DNA from: Methylophilus sp.
GTDB taxonomy: Bacteria; Pseudomonadota; Gammaproteobacteria; Burkholderiales; Methylophilaceae
Assembly (NCBI RefSeq): GCF_008015755.1
Contig: NZ_SSGF01000022.1
Coordinates: 20,907 to 84,906, forward strand
Direction of reading: 5' to 3'
DNA: 64,000 bases
The notes beneath the pieces were generated by a model that saw only the letters and a list, made by a program, of their open reading frames with translations, did no database searches and had not been told where the DNA came from. Below are positions 1-8,400 of this stretch, one piece after another. The first letter of the stretch is position 1. Each line of letters opens with the position of its first letter. A program made the position numbers and the translations under genes.

Positions 1-429
1 GCCGACGCCAAGATTCCATAACTCGCGGCCACTGAGGCCGGTCATAATCAGGGTGACCAGCATCCAGATACCGACACTGAGTCTGGCGGCGTCGTGCGTA
101 GGCAATAGGGGAGATAATAAATGAGCAAAGCCAGTGGCCGCCCAATAGAACAAGGGTGGGGTTTCCAGCAAGGGATGTCCGGCAGAGACTGGGGCGATCC
201 AGTGGCCGTGCGTCCAACTATCTGCAGACAGAAACGGGTAGTCGATCAGGGTTTGAATGATGCTGGCTGATTGCGACTCAAAAGGTTTCCATGGCGAGTG
301 GCCGATTAATCCGACGCACAGCCAGATGGCACATAGCAAAATTAGCAAATGCGTTTTTGCGCGTTCGCCCACTTTGGCGCGAGGCGTGGCCATGTTTTCT
401 TGCCAGTCGTGATCAATATAAAACTGCAT
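1..429 (-). CDS. Glycosyltransferase family 39 / ArnT-like membrane protein, 3' end cut by window edge
   Basis: An open frame runs leftward off the window edge; 143 codons are present. The start is read at the ATG complementary to 427-429; a second ATG at 391-393 is possible and neither has a strong ribosome binding site. After a charged N-terminus there is a hydrophobic segment (LLILLCAIWLCVGLIG), then the stretch SPWKPFES, and later GHPLLETPPLFYW followed by another hydrophobic segment. The first-TM, acidic/aromatic loop, 'ETPPLFYW' layout is typical of PMT/ArnT-type integral membrane glycosyltransferases that use polyprenyl-phosphate sugars. That assignment comes from family resemblance in the N-terminal quarter only, so substrate and exact family are uncertain. 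Confidence 0.6.
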   Translation of the reverse strand, partial: MQFYIDHDWQENMATPRAKVGERAKTHLLILLCAIWLCVGLIGHSPWKPFESQSASIIQTLIDYPFLSADSWTHGHWIAPVSAGHPLLETPPLFYWAATGFAHLLSPLLPTHDAARLSVGIWMLVTLIMTGLSGRELWNLGVG

Positions 430-529
430 GGATGTGAAGCTGTCTGGTTGAAACCTATCTGGTTGAGTGCGCGTCGCAGAATGCCTGCATTATGACAGTG
501 TGATATTACGCCTGAAATGCCACGCTATA

Positions 530-558
530 AAAACAAAAAAGGCAGCCATGCTGCCTTT
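530..558 (-). terminator. Rho-independent terminator after rpmE
   Basis: Read on the minus strand, GGCAGC pairs with GCTGCC around a 3-base loop (541-555), extended by A-T pairs, and is followed by a T-rich tract (TTTTTTGTTTTT). It sits about 20 bases past the rpmE stop codon and separates rpmE from the glycosyltransferase. Confidence 0.85.
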
Positions 559-578
559 CTGGACCAACTTCGCCGAAA

Positions 579-779
579 TTACATGCCGTATTTTTGGCGG
601 AATTTCTCAACGCGACCTGCCGTATCCACGATCTTCTGTTTGCCAGTGTAGAACGGGTGGCATTGTGAACATACTTCAATGTTCAGGTCTTTACCTGTAG
701 TAGAACGGGTTTGGAATTTGTTGCCACAGCTACATGTGACGTTGATTTCCGGGTAATTTGGGTGAATGTCAGCTTTCAT
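579..779 (-). CDS. rpmE: 50S ribosomal protein L31
   Basis: A 66-residue L31 of the zinc-binding (C+) type. The four cysteine ligands are visible at C16, C18, C37 and C40 (CSC and CSQC). The start [12 protein letters not shown] and the segment HPFYTGKQ are hallmark L31 sequences. It binds the large subunit and bridges to the small subunit. It has its own promoter and terminator, so it is probably monocistronic. In other bacteria C+ L31 is exchanged for a C- paralogue during zinc starvation; no C- copy is seen here. Confidence 0.97.
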   Translation of the reverse strand: MKADIHPNYPEINVTCSCGNKFQTRSTTGKDLNIEVCSQCHPFYTGKQKIVDTAGRVEKFRQKYGM

Positions 780-820
780 GCTTTTCTCTCTAATCTGTAA
801 GCAGTTGCAGTAAACGCGCG

Positions 821-849
821 ATTATCTATGATTTTTATGGATTTATCAA
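821..849 (-). promoter_or_regulatory. Sigma70-type promoter of rpmE
   Basis: On the minus strand, TTGATA (844-849) and GATAAT (821-826) are separated by exactly 17 bases. Each box matches 5 of 6 consensus positions. Transcription would begin near 814, leaving a short leader before the rpmE ATG at 779. Confidence 0.7.
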
Positions 850-884
850 TAGTTAAATCATAAATAATCGCATCTAGGGCGACA

Positions 885-2144
885 TTAGCCGCGACGCATG
901 CTGTCGAAGAAGTCGTTGTTGCTCTTGGTCGCCTTGATTTTGTCGAGCAAGAACTCCATCGCCTCGAGGTCGTCCATTGGGTAGAGCAGTTTGCGCAATA
1001 CCCATATTTTTTGCAGTACGTCTTTATCCAGCAGCAGCTCTTCGCGGCGGGTGCCAGATTTGTTGACGTTGATCGCAGGGTAGGTACGTTTCTCGGCCAT
1101 ACGTCTATCCAGATGGATTTCCATGTTGCCGGTGCCTTTAAACTCTTCGTAAATCACGTCATCCATACGTGAGCCGGTGTCCACCAGCGCTGTCGCGATA
1201 ATGGTCAGTGAACCACCTTCTTCGACGTTACGCGCAGCACCAAAAAAGCGTTTCGGCTTTTGCAGGGCGTTGGCATCCACACCACCGGTCAATACCTTGC
1301 CTGAGGAAGGAATCACGGTATTGTAAGCACGGGCCAGTCTAGTAATCGAATCCAGCAGAATCACCACGTCTTTTTTGTGTTCTACCAGGCGTTTGGCTTT
1401 TTCTAGTACCATTTCGGCCACTTGTACGTGACGGGTGGCAGGCTCATCAAACGTCGATGCCACCACTTCGCCGCGCACAGAACGCGTCATTTCAGTCACT
1501 TCTTCCGGGCGCTCATCAATCAGCAGTACGATCATGATACAGTCAGGATGGTTGGCGGTAATGGCATGCGCAATGTTTTGCAGCATGACGGTTTTACCAC
1601 TTTTCGGGCTGGCGACCAGCAATGCGCGTTGGCCTCTACCAATCGGCGCAATCATGTCGATGACGCGGCTGGTAATGTTCTCTTCGCCGCGGATCTCTCG
1701 TTCCAGCTTTAATGGCACGGTCGGGAACAGCGGCGTCAGGTTTTCAAACAAAATCTTATGTTTGGTGTTTTCTGGCGCCTCGTTGTTGACGCTATCCACT
1801 TTGACCAATGCAAAATAGCGTTCGCCGTCCTTGGGGGTGCGAATCTCACCCTGGATGCTGTCACCTGTGTGCAGGTTAAAGCGGCGGATTTGCGAAGGCG
1901 AGACGTAAATATCGTCCGGGCCCGCCAGGTAGGATGTATCTGGAGAACGCAAAAAGCCGAATCCGTCTGGTAATACCTCCAGAGTGCCATCGCCAAAAAT
2001 GCTGTCGCCTTTTTTAGCCTTGTTTTTAAGGATCGCAAAAATAAGATCTTGCTTGCGCATGCGGCTGGCATTTTCAATGTCATTGGCAATGGCCATGTCG
2101 ACCAGTTCGGTCACGGGGAGATGTTTGAGGTCGGATAAGTGCAT
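885..2144 (-). CDS. rho: Transcription termination factor Rho
   Basis: A 419-residue hexameric RNA helicase that ends transcription at Rho-dependent sites; the length matches the usual about 419. Visible features are the N-terminal Rho fold, an OSB/RNP1 RNA-binding segment ([13 protein letters not shown], about residues 55-67), the Walker A loop (ASPKSGKT, about 178-185), the Walker B/catalytic region ([15 protein letters not shown]) and the Q-loop segment [11 protein letters not shown]. It lies downstream of trxA, a common beta/gammaproteobacterial arrangement, but a strong terminator sits between them, so rho is probably transcribed mostly from its own start. Confidence 0.98.
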   Translation of the reverse strand: MHLSDLKHLPVTELVDMAIANDIENASRMRKQDLIFAILKNKAKKGDSIFGDGTLEVLPDGFGFLRSPDTSYLAGPDDIYVSPSQIRRFNLHTGDSIQGEIRTPKDGERYFALVKVDSVNNEAPENTKHKILFENLTPLFPTVPLKLEREIRGEENITSRVIDMIAPIGRGQRALLVASPKSGKTVMLQNIAHAITANHPDCIMIVLLIDERPEEVTEMTRSVRGEVVASTFDEPATRHVQVAEMVLEKAKRLVEHKKDVVILLDSITRLARAYNTVIPSSGKVLTGGVDANALQKPKRFFGAARNVEEGGSLTIIATALVDTGSRMDDVIYEEFKGTGNMEIHLDRRMAEKRTYPAINVNKSGTRREELLLDKDVLQKIWVLRKLLYPMDDLEAMEFLLDKIKATKSNNDFFDSMRRG

Positions 2145-2181
2145 TGAGTAACTCGCTAGACTGAGAAACGGCGGAGAGATT

Positions 2182-2218
2182 GAAAAGAAAACCCGGTTTC
2201 GCAGACTGGAAACCGGGT
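2182..2218 (-). terminator. Rho-independent terminator between trxA and rho
   Basis: ACCCGGTTTC (2191-2200) pairs perfectly with GAAACCGGGT (2209-2218), a 10-bp stem with an 8-base loop. On the minus strand it is followed by TTTCTTTTC. It would end trxA transcripts just before rho. Confidence 0.85.
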
Positions 2219-2225
2219 AAGTAGA

Positions 2226-2552
2226 TTAAATGTTGCTGTCGATAAACGCGCTGAGTTGAGACTTGGACAATGCGCCGACTTTAGTCGCTTCTACATTGCC
2301 GTTTTTAAACAACATCAGGGTTGGGATGCCACGAATGCCGTATTTTGGCGGCGTATTCTGGTTATCATCAATGTTCAGTTTTGCCACTTTCAGACGGCCA
2401 GCGTATTCTTTGCTGATATCGTCCAAAATCGGTGCAATCATTTTACAAGGGCCGCACCATTCTGCCCAATAATCCACCAGGACAGGAACCGTGGATTGCA
2501 ATACTTCTTGTTCAAAGCTGGCGTCGCTTAAATGGGTAATGTTGTCGCTCAT
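2226..2552 (-). CDS. trxA: Thioredoxin 1
   Basis: A 108-residue cytoplasmic thioredoxin. The redox motif WCGPC is at residues 32-36 (C33 and C36) and the cis-proline loop is [11 protein letters not shown]. It is a single-domain protein of normal family length without a signal peptide. It reduces disulfides in ribonucleotide reductase, PAPS reductase, peroxiredoxins and similar partners. It is transcribed away from the neighbouring TlpA-like gene and ends at a strong terminator before rho. Confidence 0.97.
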   Translation of the reverse strand: MSDNITHLSDASFEQEVLQSTVPVLVDYWAEWCGPCKMIAPILDDISKEYAGRLKVAKLNIDDNQNTPPKYGIRGIPTLMLFKNGNVEATKVGALSKSQLSAFIDSNI

Positions 2553-2689
2553 TATTGCCTCTTAAGAATGGTGAAGAATTTAAATCAAATGTAGACTGGA
2601 TTTAAACAGAAAATTTTTGAAAGTGTGGCTAAATTTTGTTTGAATTAGTAATTTGCTGAAAGATGAAATTACCAAACGAGATAACAACT

Positions 2690-2719
2690 AGTATAGCAAC
2701 AGTTTTCAAGCATAATCAA
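2690..2719 (-). promoter_or_regulatory. Candidate trxA promoter
   Basis: On the minus strand, TTGATT (2714-2719) and TATACT (2690-2695) are 18 bases apart. This would give a leader of roughly 130 bases before the trxA ATG. The 2553-2744 spacer is A+T-rich and separates trxA from the divergent TlpA-like gene; no other clear signal was seen there. Confidence 0.4.
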
Positions 2720-2744
2720 GTTTTTTCGGTCACTGGTATTCAGT

Positions 2745-3272
2745 ATGGGGAGTGTTTTGAATAAAAACAAGGGCTGGCGTCTGTTAAATCTTCTGTTCAC
2801 ACATTTGTTGGTAGCGGTGTTGAGTGTTTGCATGCAGGGTCATTGTCTGGCAGCAGCGCCGGCGGCGAACTGGGTAATGCAGGATATGGCTGGGCAGACA
2901 CATCAGCTCTCGCAATACAAAGGACGCTGGGTAGTGGTGAACTATTGGGCGCCATGGTGTCCGCCATGTCTGGAAGAAATGCCGGAGCTGGTGACGTTTT
3001 ACGATGCGCAGGCAAACCACAATGTCATGTTGCTGGGGGTGGCGGTGCAATACGAAACTGTGCAAAGCGTGAAAAAGTATGCCGACGATATGCTGATTTC
3101 TTATCCGATTATACTCGGCGATGCGCAGAAAATTGCGATACCGACACCAGAAGTGCTGCCCACCACTTATATTTATACGCCGGATGGCTCGCTGTACAAA
3201 GTCAAACGCGGCGCGTTAAGCAGGCAATGGTTAGAAAGCTTGCTTAAAGCCGCCGCGTCAGCGCCTAAATAA
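2745..3272 (+). CDS. TlpA/ResA-type thiol-disulfide oxidoreductase, exported
   Basis: A 175-residue thioredoxin-fold protein with an N-terminal hydrophobic signal or anchor (about residues 12-30) and the redox motif WCPPC (C72, C75) within NYWAPWCPPCLEEMPEL, characteristic of TlpA/ResA proteins. The cis-proline appears in EVLPTTYIY. The expected role is reduction of disulfides outside the cytoplasm, for example in cytochrome c maturation or for a specific client; no client gene lies nearby. The ATG at 2745 has no clear ribosome binding site. A TTG at 2757 sits behind GGGGAG and would still leave a complete signal segment, so the start is uncertain. Confidence 0.85.
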   Translation: MGSVLNKNKGWRLLNLLFTHLLVAVLSVCMQGHCLAAAPAANWVMQDMAGQTHQLSQYKGRWVVVNYWAPWCPPCLEEMPELVTFYDAQANHNVMLLGVAVQYETVQSVKKYADDMLISYPIILGDAQKIAIPTPEVLPTTYIYTPDGSLYKVKRGALSRQWLESLLKAAASAPK

Positions 3273-3281
3273 CGTTTAACA

Positions 3282-3569
3282 CTAAATGGTGACAGTTTCG
3301 CCAGCTGGATTAATGACGCTGAGCTGGTTTTCTTTGGCAAATTGAATCAGCTGCTCAAATCCAGCCGGGTTCACGTCCTTTAATTTCATATCCACCGATA
3401 AACTGCGCACGTTATTGACCAACTTTGGTTTCAGGTAGGGCGAGTAGCGCAGTTTTTTGTCATCGCCAAACGTGGCGTAGGTACTGCACATGCGGTCCAC
3501 CCAGTCACTCGGGCGAAAAGGCTTGCCGGCCAATGTAATGCCCTGAATAATAATTTCCTGATTTTCCAT
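3282..3569 (-). CDS. DUF3579 family protein
   Basis: A 95-residue cytoplasmic protein. The pattern IIIQGITLAGKPFRPSDW near the N-terminus, then YSPYLKPKLVNNVRSL and FAKENQLSV, matches the DUF3579 family found mainly in betaproteobacteria. No catalytic motif is evident and the function is unknown. It ends 9 bases from the convergent TlpA-like gene and lies just downstream of dolP on the same strand (28-base gap), so it may be cotranscribed with yraN-dolP. Confidence 0.8.
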   Translation of the reverse strand: MENQEIIIQGITLAGKPFRPSDWVDRMCSTYATFGDDKKLRYSPYLKPKLVNNVRSLSVDMKLKDVNPAGFEQLIQFAKENQLSVINPAGETVTI

Positions 3570-3597
3570 GCAGATTCCTTAAAAGCGAAGTTAACAA

Positions 3598-4182
3598 TTA
3601 ATTGGTGTATTCAAATACTTTGACGACTTTAGTCACGCCTTCGGTGGTTCTGGCGATTTCAACGGCGTCCGCGGCTTCTTTTTCAGACACAATGCCCATC
3701 AGGTAAACCACGCTGCCTTCGGTGACGACTTTCACCACGTTGGCTGGGAACAGGCGCTCACTAACAAAGCGTGTTTTGACTTTGGTGGTGAGGTAAGTGT
3801 CGTTACTACGGTCGCCAATCGACGAGGCAGGGGCAACGGTCAGCCCATTGTGAATGTTGCGCACATTGGAGATTTCACGTGTCAGCGTTTCTGCTTGTGT
3901 CAGTTGGCCTTCGTTAGGCACTTCGCCAGACAGCAGCACAATGCGGTTGTAGCTGGTGACATTAATATGCGAGGCTTTATCCATATATTGCGACAAGCGT
4001 TTGAGGGTTTTTAATTCGATGTTTTCATCTTCTACATAAATACCAGAGGTGCGGCGATCTGCTGCCATCGCGCCGCCTGCGGCTGCGCCACCGACCACGG
4101 CTGGAAAGCAGCCGCTCAATTGGGTGCTGATCAATAACAAAGCAATGGCAGAAACTTTTCTGGTGAAAATTGGTTGGGTCAT
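3598..4182 (-). CDS. dolP: DolP/YraP-like dual BON-domain outer-membrane lipoprotein
   Basis: A 194-residue lipoprotein precursor. The hydrophobic signal ends in a lipobox LSGC with the lipidated cysteine at residue 25, followed by a glycine/alanine-rich stretch. Two BON domains follow (about 48-116 and 125-192), each with the beta-strand pattern around VLLSGEV and VYLMGIV. In E. coli, DolP supports outer-membrane integrity and BAM/peptidoglycan remodelling at division sites. The order rsmI (divergent)/yraN-dolP matches the E. coli neighbourhood, but lpoA and diaA, which flank yraN there, are absent here. Confidence 0.88.
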   Translation of the reverse strand: MTQPIFTRKVSAIALLLISTQLSGCFPAVVGGAAAGGAMAADRRTSGIYVEDENIELKTLKRLSQYMDKASHINVTSYNRIVLLSGEVPNEGQLTQAETLTREISNVRNIHNGLTVAPASSIGDRSNDTYLTTKVKTRFVSERLFPANVVKVVTEGSVVYLMGIVSEKEAADAVEIARTTEGVTKVVKVFEYTN

Positions 4183-4257
4183 GAAACTTCCTTGATCGAC
4201 GACAAAAACTAAAGATGCTGGGTGTGACAGCAGAAGATTAATAAAATTCTACGCTTT

Positions 4258-4614
4258 TTATGTGTCGATTGCATTACGAATCCAGTCAGGTGCGCGGTAT
4301 TCGGTGTTATTAAACAAAATGGCATCGAAGCGGCAAGGGCTGTTGAGCGCGTTTGCCTGCAGGTAATACTGTGCGGCGCGGATCAATTTTTGTTGCTTGC
4401 GATGGTCTATGCTGTCGGCCGCACTGGCGAACGCGCGGTGGCTACGCAGCCGCACTTCGACAAAGACCAGTGTTTGTTTGTCGCGCATGATCAAGTCAAT
4501 TTCGCCATAGCGGCAGCTGTAGTTTTGCGTGATCAGCACCAGGCCTTGCTGTTGCAAAAAGTGGGCGGCAGCCGTCTCTGCGGCCAAGCCCTGATTGTTT
4601 GAGTTAAGTTTCAT
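4258..4614 (-). CDS. yraN: UPF0102 family YraN-like endonuclease-fold protein
   Basis: A 118-residue protein of the UPF0102/YraN family. Nuclease-fold motifs are visible: the N-terminal QGLAAETAAAHFL helix, GEIDLI (residues 37-42) and VFVEVR (50-55), which carry the acidic and basic residues of a PD-(D/E)XK-like or Holliday-junction-resolvase-like core. The biochemical role is not established for the family. It is transcribed away from rsmI and toward dolP, with a 75-base gap to dolP. Confidence 0.88.
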   Translation of the reverse strand: MKLNSNNQGLAAETAAAHFLQQQGLVLITQNYSCRYGEIDLIMRDKQTLVFVEVRLRSHRAFASAADSIDHRKQQKLIRAAQYYLQANALNSPCRFDAILFNNTEYRAPDWIRNAIDT

Positions 4615-4691
4615 CGTGCGCCTGACTGTGGTCGTGATGCTTGCCTGCTTTAATGCTTAGCGAAACTGGCGTGATGACATAAAATGCCAGC

Positions 4692-5546
4692 ATGAACGAG
4701 ATTGGTACATTATATGTGGTGGCAACGCCCATCGGCAATCTGGGCGATATCACCCAGCGAGCCCTCACCACCTTGCAACAGGTGGATGCGATTGCGGCCG
4801 AAGATACGCGCCATAGTGTGGGCTTGTTGCGGCATTTTGGCATTAGCAAGCCCTTGCTGGCGGTGCATGAGCATAATGAGCAGCAGTCGGCACAGGGCTT
4901 GATTAAGCGCTTGCTGGCAGGCGAATCTATCGCGCTGATCACGGATGCCGGTACGCCAGCCGTGAGTGACCCGGGTGCCGTGGTGGTGCAGGCCGTGCGC
5001 CAGGCTGGGGTCAACGTAGTGCCTATTCCTGGCGTAAGTGCGGTGATTACGGCCTTGTCAGCAGCAGGCATCACCCAGGCCGGTTTTTACTTTGATGGTT
5101 TTTTGCCTGCCAGTGGCTCGCAACGTCGCAAGCGCCTGCAACTGCTCAAAGGCATACCGTCTACGCTGGTGTTTTATGAAGCACCGCACCGCATTGTTGA
5201 ATGCGTGCAAGACTTGCATGATGTATTGGGTGGTGCGCGGCAACTGACGCTGGCACGCGAGCTGACCAAAACCTTTGAAACCATCCATACCTGCCTCTTG
5301 ACAGACGCGGTAGACTGGTTAAAAGCTGATTTAAATCAGCAGCGTGGTGAGTTTGTGCTGCTGGTGCATCCAGACATGCAGGAAAAAGCCGAAGGCCTGG
5401 ATGAGGAGACATTAAGAGTCTTGCAGCGATTGTTGCAAGAGCTGCCGCTCAAGCAGGCAGTCGCGTTGGCGACGGATATTACCGGCCAGAAAAAGAACGA
5501 ACTATATGAAGCAGCGCTTGCGCTTAAAGCCGCAAGCCCAGATTAA
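4692..5546 (+). CDS. rsmI: 16S rRNA C1402 2'-O-methyltransferase
   Basis: A 284-residue SAM-dependent methyltransferase of the tetrapyrrole-methylase fold (UPF0011) that methylates the ribose of C1402 in the decoding centre. Characteristic segments are LYVVATPIGNLGDIT at the N-terminus, AEDTRHS, DAGTPAVSDPG and VFYEAPHR. Length is normal. It is divergent from yraN across 77 bases and is followed after 13 bases by pyrC, so those two probably share a transcript. Confidence 0.96.
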   Translation: MNEIGTLYVVATPIGNLGDITQRALTTLQQVDAIAAEDTRHSVGLLRHFGISKPLLAVHEHNEQQSAQGLIKRLLAGESIALITDAGTPAVSDPGAVVVQAVRQAGVNVVPIPGVSAVITALSAAGITQAGFYFDGFLPASGSQRRKRLQLLKGIPSTLVFYEAPHRIVECVQDLHDVLGGARQLTLARELTKTFETIHTCLLTDAVDWLKADLNQQRGEFVLLVHPDMQEKAEGLDEETLRVLQRLLQELPLKQAVALATDITGQKKNELYEAALALKAASPD

Positions 5547-5559
5547 AAGGTAACAAGTT

Positions 5560-6594
5560 ATGACCACTGAAATCACCCTGACCCGTCCTGACGACTGGCA
5601 TTTGCACCTGCGGGATGGTGCCGGTTTGCAGGCTGTGCTGCCAGATACCGCTAAACAATTTGCGCGCGCGATTGTGATGCCAAATTTGCGCCCGCCAGTG
5701 ACGACTGCCGAACTGGCGCTGGCGTATTATCAGCGTATCCAGCAGGCCTTGCCTGCCGGGCTCAGCTTTGAGCCGTTGATGACCTTATATTTAACCGACA
5801 ATACGCCCGCGCAAGAAATTGCGGCCGCTCGCGCCAGTGGTGTGGTGCAGGCGGTGAAGTTGTATCCGGCCGGGGCGACCACCAACAGTGACTCTGGTGT
5901 GACCAGTTTAAATAAATGTGCCGCGGCACTGGCCGAGATGGAAAAACAAGGCATGCCTTTGCTGATTCACGGTGAAGTGACCGATGGTGATGTCGATGTG
6001 TTTGACCGTGAGAAGGTGTTTATCGAGCGTCATTTGCAGCCATTGTTAAAAGACTTTCCAGGCCTCAAAGTCGTGTTTGAGCATATCACCACCAAAGACG
6101 CAGCTGAATTTGTGGCGGCTGGCCCGGCCAACCTGGCCGCAACGATTACCGCCCACCATTTGCTGATGAACCGTAACGCCATGTTTACTGGCGGTATCCG
6201 CCCGCATCATTATTGTTTGCCAGTGCTCAAGCGCGAAACACATCGTCAGGCCTTGGTGAAAGCCGCGATTTCAGGGTCGGCCAAATTCTTTTTGGGCACC
6301 GACAGTGCGCCACATCCAAAATCGGCCAAAGAAGCCAGTTGTGGTTGTGCGGGCATGTATACCGCCCACGCGGCGATTGAGTTATATGCTGAAGCCTTTG
6401 AAGAGGCCGGTGCGCTGGACAAACTGGAAGGCTTTGCCAGTTTTTATGGCGCAGACTTTTACGGTTTGCCGCGCAACACGGATCAAGTGACCTTGCGCAA
6501 AGAGCGCTGGCTGGTGCCGGAGAGCATTCCGTTTGCCGATGATGTGCTGGTGCCGTTACGCGCCGGTCAAACGATTGCCTGGAAGTTGGTGTAA
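5560..6594 (+). CDS. pyrC: Dihydroorotase (homodimeric PyrC type)
   Basis: A 344-residue zinc enzyme that closes N-carbamoyl-L-aspartate to dihydroorotate in pyrimidine synthesis. Metal-binding signatures are visible: WHLHLRDG near the N-terminus (HxH), [12 protein letters not shown] with the lysine that becomes carboxylated, [15 protein letters not shown], and GTDSAPHP with the catalytic aspartate. Length and motifs fit the short class II PyrC of E. coli. It lies 13 bases after rsmI, and AGGTAACAAGTT precedes the ATG. Confidence 0.97.
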   Translation: MTTEITLTRPDDWHLHLRDGAGLQAVLPDTAKQFARAIVMPNLRPPVTTAELALAYYQRIQQALPAGLSFEPLMTLYLTDNTPAQEIAAARASGVVQAVKLYPAGATTNSDSGVTSLNKCAAALAEMEKQGMPLLIHGEVTDGDVDVFDREKVFIERHLQPLLKDFPGLKVVFEHITTKDAAEFVAAGPANLAATITAHHLLMNRNAMFTGGIRPHHYCLPVLKRETHRQALVKAAISGSAKFFLGTDSAPHPKSAKEASCGCAGMYTAHAAIELYAEAFEEAGALDKLEGFASFYGADFYGLPRNTDQVTLRKERWLVPESIPFADDVLVPLRAGQTIAWKLV

Positions 6595-6620
6595 CACTTT
6601 AAAACATTGGAGAATAAGCG

Positions 6621-7118
6621 ATGAACAACACATGGTTGGTTGCAGGATTCGGTGTCATGTTAAGTACTCAGGTGTTTGCGGTCACGATTGATGACATGCG
6701 TGGTGAGCAAACGCCGTATGCACAAGCGTTTAAAGCACTCGATAGTGATGGCAATGGTAAGTTATCGAAGAAAGAAGCTGTTAAAGATAAAGATTTTGCG
6801 CATAGCGCGTTTGCCAAGGCGGATAAAAACCATAATGGCAGTCTGGATCAGGATGAGTTTGCCGCATATAAGTCCAAGGTCGATAACGCAGAAAACAAAC
6901 AAACAGCTGCGGACAGCGCCATCACCGCCAAAATCAAATCCAAATACCTGGTAGAAAAAAACTTCAGCAGTTTGAAGGTCAGTGTTGAAACCAAGGACAA
7001 TGGTGTGATTTTGAGCGGTTTTGTCGATAGCGAAGAACAAAAAGCCCGTGCCGAGAAAATTGCCATGGGTGTCAGCGGCGTCAAGTCGGTCAAGAATGCA
7101 CTGGTCGTCAAGCCCTAA
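6621..7118 (+). CDS. Secreted EF-hand plus BON domain protein
   Basis: A 165-residue precursor. Residues 1-20 form a signal peptide ending in VFA. Two canonical EF-hand loops follow (DSDGNGKLSKKE at 41-52 and DKNHNGSLDQDE at 68-79), then one BON domain (about 100-165; VILSGFV and VKNALVV are its strands). The sequence indicates a periplasmic protein that binds calcium through a paired EF-hand and touches membrane or phospholipid through BON. I know of no studied protein with exactly this layout. It follows pyrC by 26 bases with GGAGAATAAGC before the ATG, so it may be read through from rsmI-pyrC. Confidence 0.82.
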   Translation: MNNTWLVAGFGVMLSTQVFAVTIDDMRGEQTPYAQAFKALDSDGNGKLSKKEAVKDKDFAHSAFAKADKNHNGSLDQDEFAAYKSKVDNAENKQTAADSAITAKIKSKYLVEKNFSSLKVSVETKDNGVILSGFVDSEEQKARAEKIAMGVSGVKSVKNALVVKP

Positions 7119-7141
7119 CGGTTAAAGGTGAGGGCTTGGAT

Positions 7142-7828
7142 TTACAATTGCCAGTTAATCGGTGTTTGTCCGTGCGCGGTCAGGTATTCATTAATTTGTG
7201 AAAACTGGCGCGTCCCAAAAAAGCCGCGGTGTGCCGATAAAGGCGAAGGATGTACAGATTTTAAAACCAGATGTTTATTGGGGTCGATCACGGCCCCTTT
7301 TTTTTGTGCATAACTGCCCCACAGCACAAACACCAGGCCTTCGCGCTGTGCATTGAGGGCGGCGATGGCGGCGTCGGTAAATGTTTCCCAGCCGCGCTTC
7401 TGATGCGAGCCTGCATTGGCCATTTGCACCGTCAGGGTCGCGTTCAATAACAATACGCCCTGGTCTGCCCATGGCGTTAAATCGCCGCTGCCGCTCATGC
7501 GGATGTTGAGGTCGGATTGAATCTCTTTAAAAATATTCATCAGTGACGGCGGCAGTGGCACGCCAGCCTGCACCGAAAAACTGAGTCCATGTGCTTGCCC
7601 CGGGCCGTGGTAAGGGTCTTGGCCGATAATCACCACGCGCACTTGATCAAACGGCGTATGGTTAAACGCGTTGAAAATCAGTGGCCCGGGTGGGTAGATC
7701 GTTTTGCCAGCAGTTTTTTCCTGCTGCAAAAATGCCTTGAGCGATTGCATATAGGGTTTGTCGAATTCTGTGCCGAGCACGGCTTGCCACGAAGGGTCTA
7801 GCTGGCCGGGTTTTTCCTGTGTGATCAT
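7142..7828 (-). CDS. ung: Uracil-DNA glycosylase, family 1
   Basis: A 228-residue enzyme that removes uracil from DNA to start base-excision repair. The water-activating loop GQDPYHG (D71), the uracil-specificity segment, and the DNA-intercalation loop [14 protein letters not shown] are all intact. Length matches E. coli Ung (229). It converges with the EF-hand/BON gene (23-base gap) and is divergent from rnpB. Confidence 0.97.
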   Translation of the reverse strand: MITQEKPGQLDPSWQAVLGTEFDKPYMQSLKAFLQQEKTAGKTIYPPGPLIFNAFNHTPFDQVRVVIIGQDPYHGPGQAHGLSFSVQAGVPLPPSLMNIFKEIQSDLNIRMSGSGDLTPWADQGVLLLNATLTVQMANAGSHQKRGWETFTDAAIAALNAQREGLVFVLWGSYAQKKGAVIDPNKHLVLKSVHPSPLSAHRGFFGTRQFSQINEYLTAHGQTPINWQL

Positions 7829-7895
7829 GTCAGCAATATCAATAAAGGGTTTTGTGCATTATAGGCGCTTCAGCCAAGCGTGGTAAAATAGTCAT

Positions 7896-8228
7896 GAAGC
7901 CAACCAGACAGTCGCCGCTTAGTGTTTGCTAGGGGGAGGAAAGTCCGGGCTGCACAGAGCGGGATGACGGCTAACGGCCGTACGCTGAAAGCTGGTAACA
8001 GTATAAGGTGAGGAATAGGGCCACAGAGACGAGCGTATTAAGTTACGGTGAAACGCGGTAACCTCCATCTGCAGCAATATCAAATAGGCTGGCACTTTAC
8101 GCAAGTAATAAGGCGTGGCTCGCGCTGCCAGCGGGTAGATAGCTTGAGCGTGTGAGCAATTGCACGCCTAGATGAATGACTGTCGCCACGCAAGTGGATA
8201 CAGAACCCGGCTTATCGGTTGGCTTTAC
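7896..8228 (+). ncRNA. rnpB: RNase P RNA, bacterial class A
   Basis: The catalytic RNA that removes 5' leaders from pre-tRNAs. The 5' end GAAGCCAACC pairs with GGTTGGCTTT at the 3' end to form helix P1. The universally conserved P4 strand is present as GAGGAAAGTCCGGGCT near 7936-7951, and its partner region ACAGAACCCGGCTTATCGG near 8200-8218. Length of about 333 bases is normal for class A. A -10-like TAAAAT lies at 7884-7889, without a clear -35. Exact ends are inferred from P1 pairing. Confidence 0.96.
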
Positions 8229-8251
8229 TTTCTCTTGCCTCACCATTTTTG

Positions 8252-8267
8252 CCTGAGGCAGCTGCCT
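8252..8267 (+). terminator. Perfect 16-base palindrome behind rnpB, possible transcript end or processing hairpin
   Basis: TGAGGCAGCTGCCTCA is a perfect inverted repeat about 25 bases after the RNase P RNA. Upstream TTGCCTCA can also pair with its left arm. It is followed by AATTTG rather than a real T-run, so it is a weak terminator candidate or a 3' stabilising hairpin. Confidence 0.45.
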
Positions 8268-8400
8268 CAATTTGAATGAGCTTGCGCACCGCCGCCTTGA
8301 GCGTTTGCTTGGTTCAGCTCAGCGGGCCATTGCGCTGTGCGTTGGCATGACTTTCTTGTATAGTGATACGAACGAATGCGCAATCAGCGGTGACTTTATC

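Noticed and set aside
4604..5074. 156-residue minus-strand frame across the yraN-rsmI junction
   Set aside because: Lies opposite rsmI and has low-complexity threonine/serine/alanine composition; not supported by any feature.
8272..8400. TTG start extending the diguanylate cyclase upstream
   Set aside because: The extension starts next to the RNase P hairpin, is not signal-like, and hides the good signal peptide that begins at the ATG at 8401.
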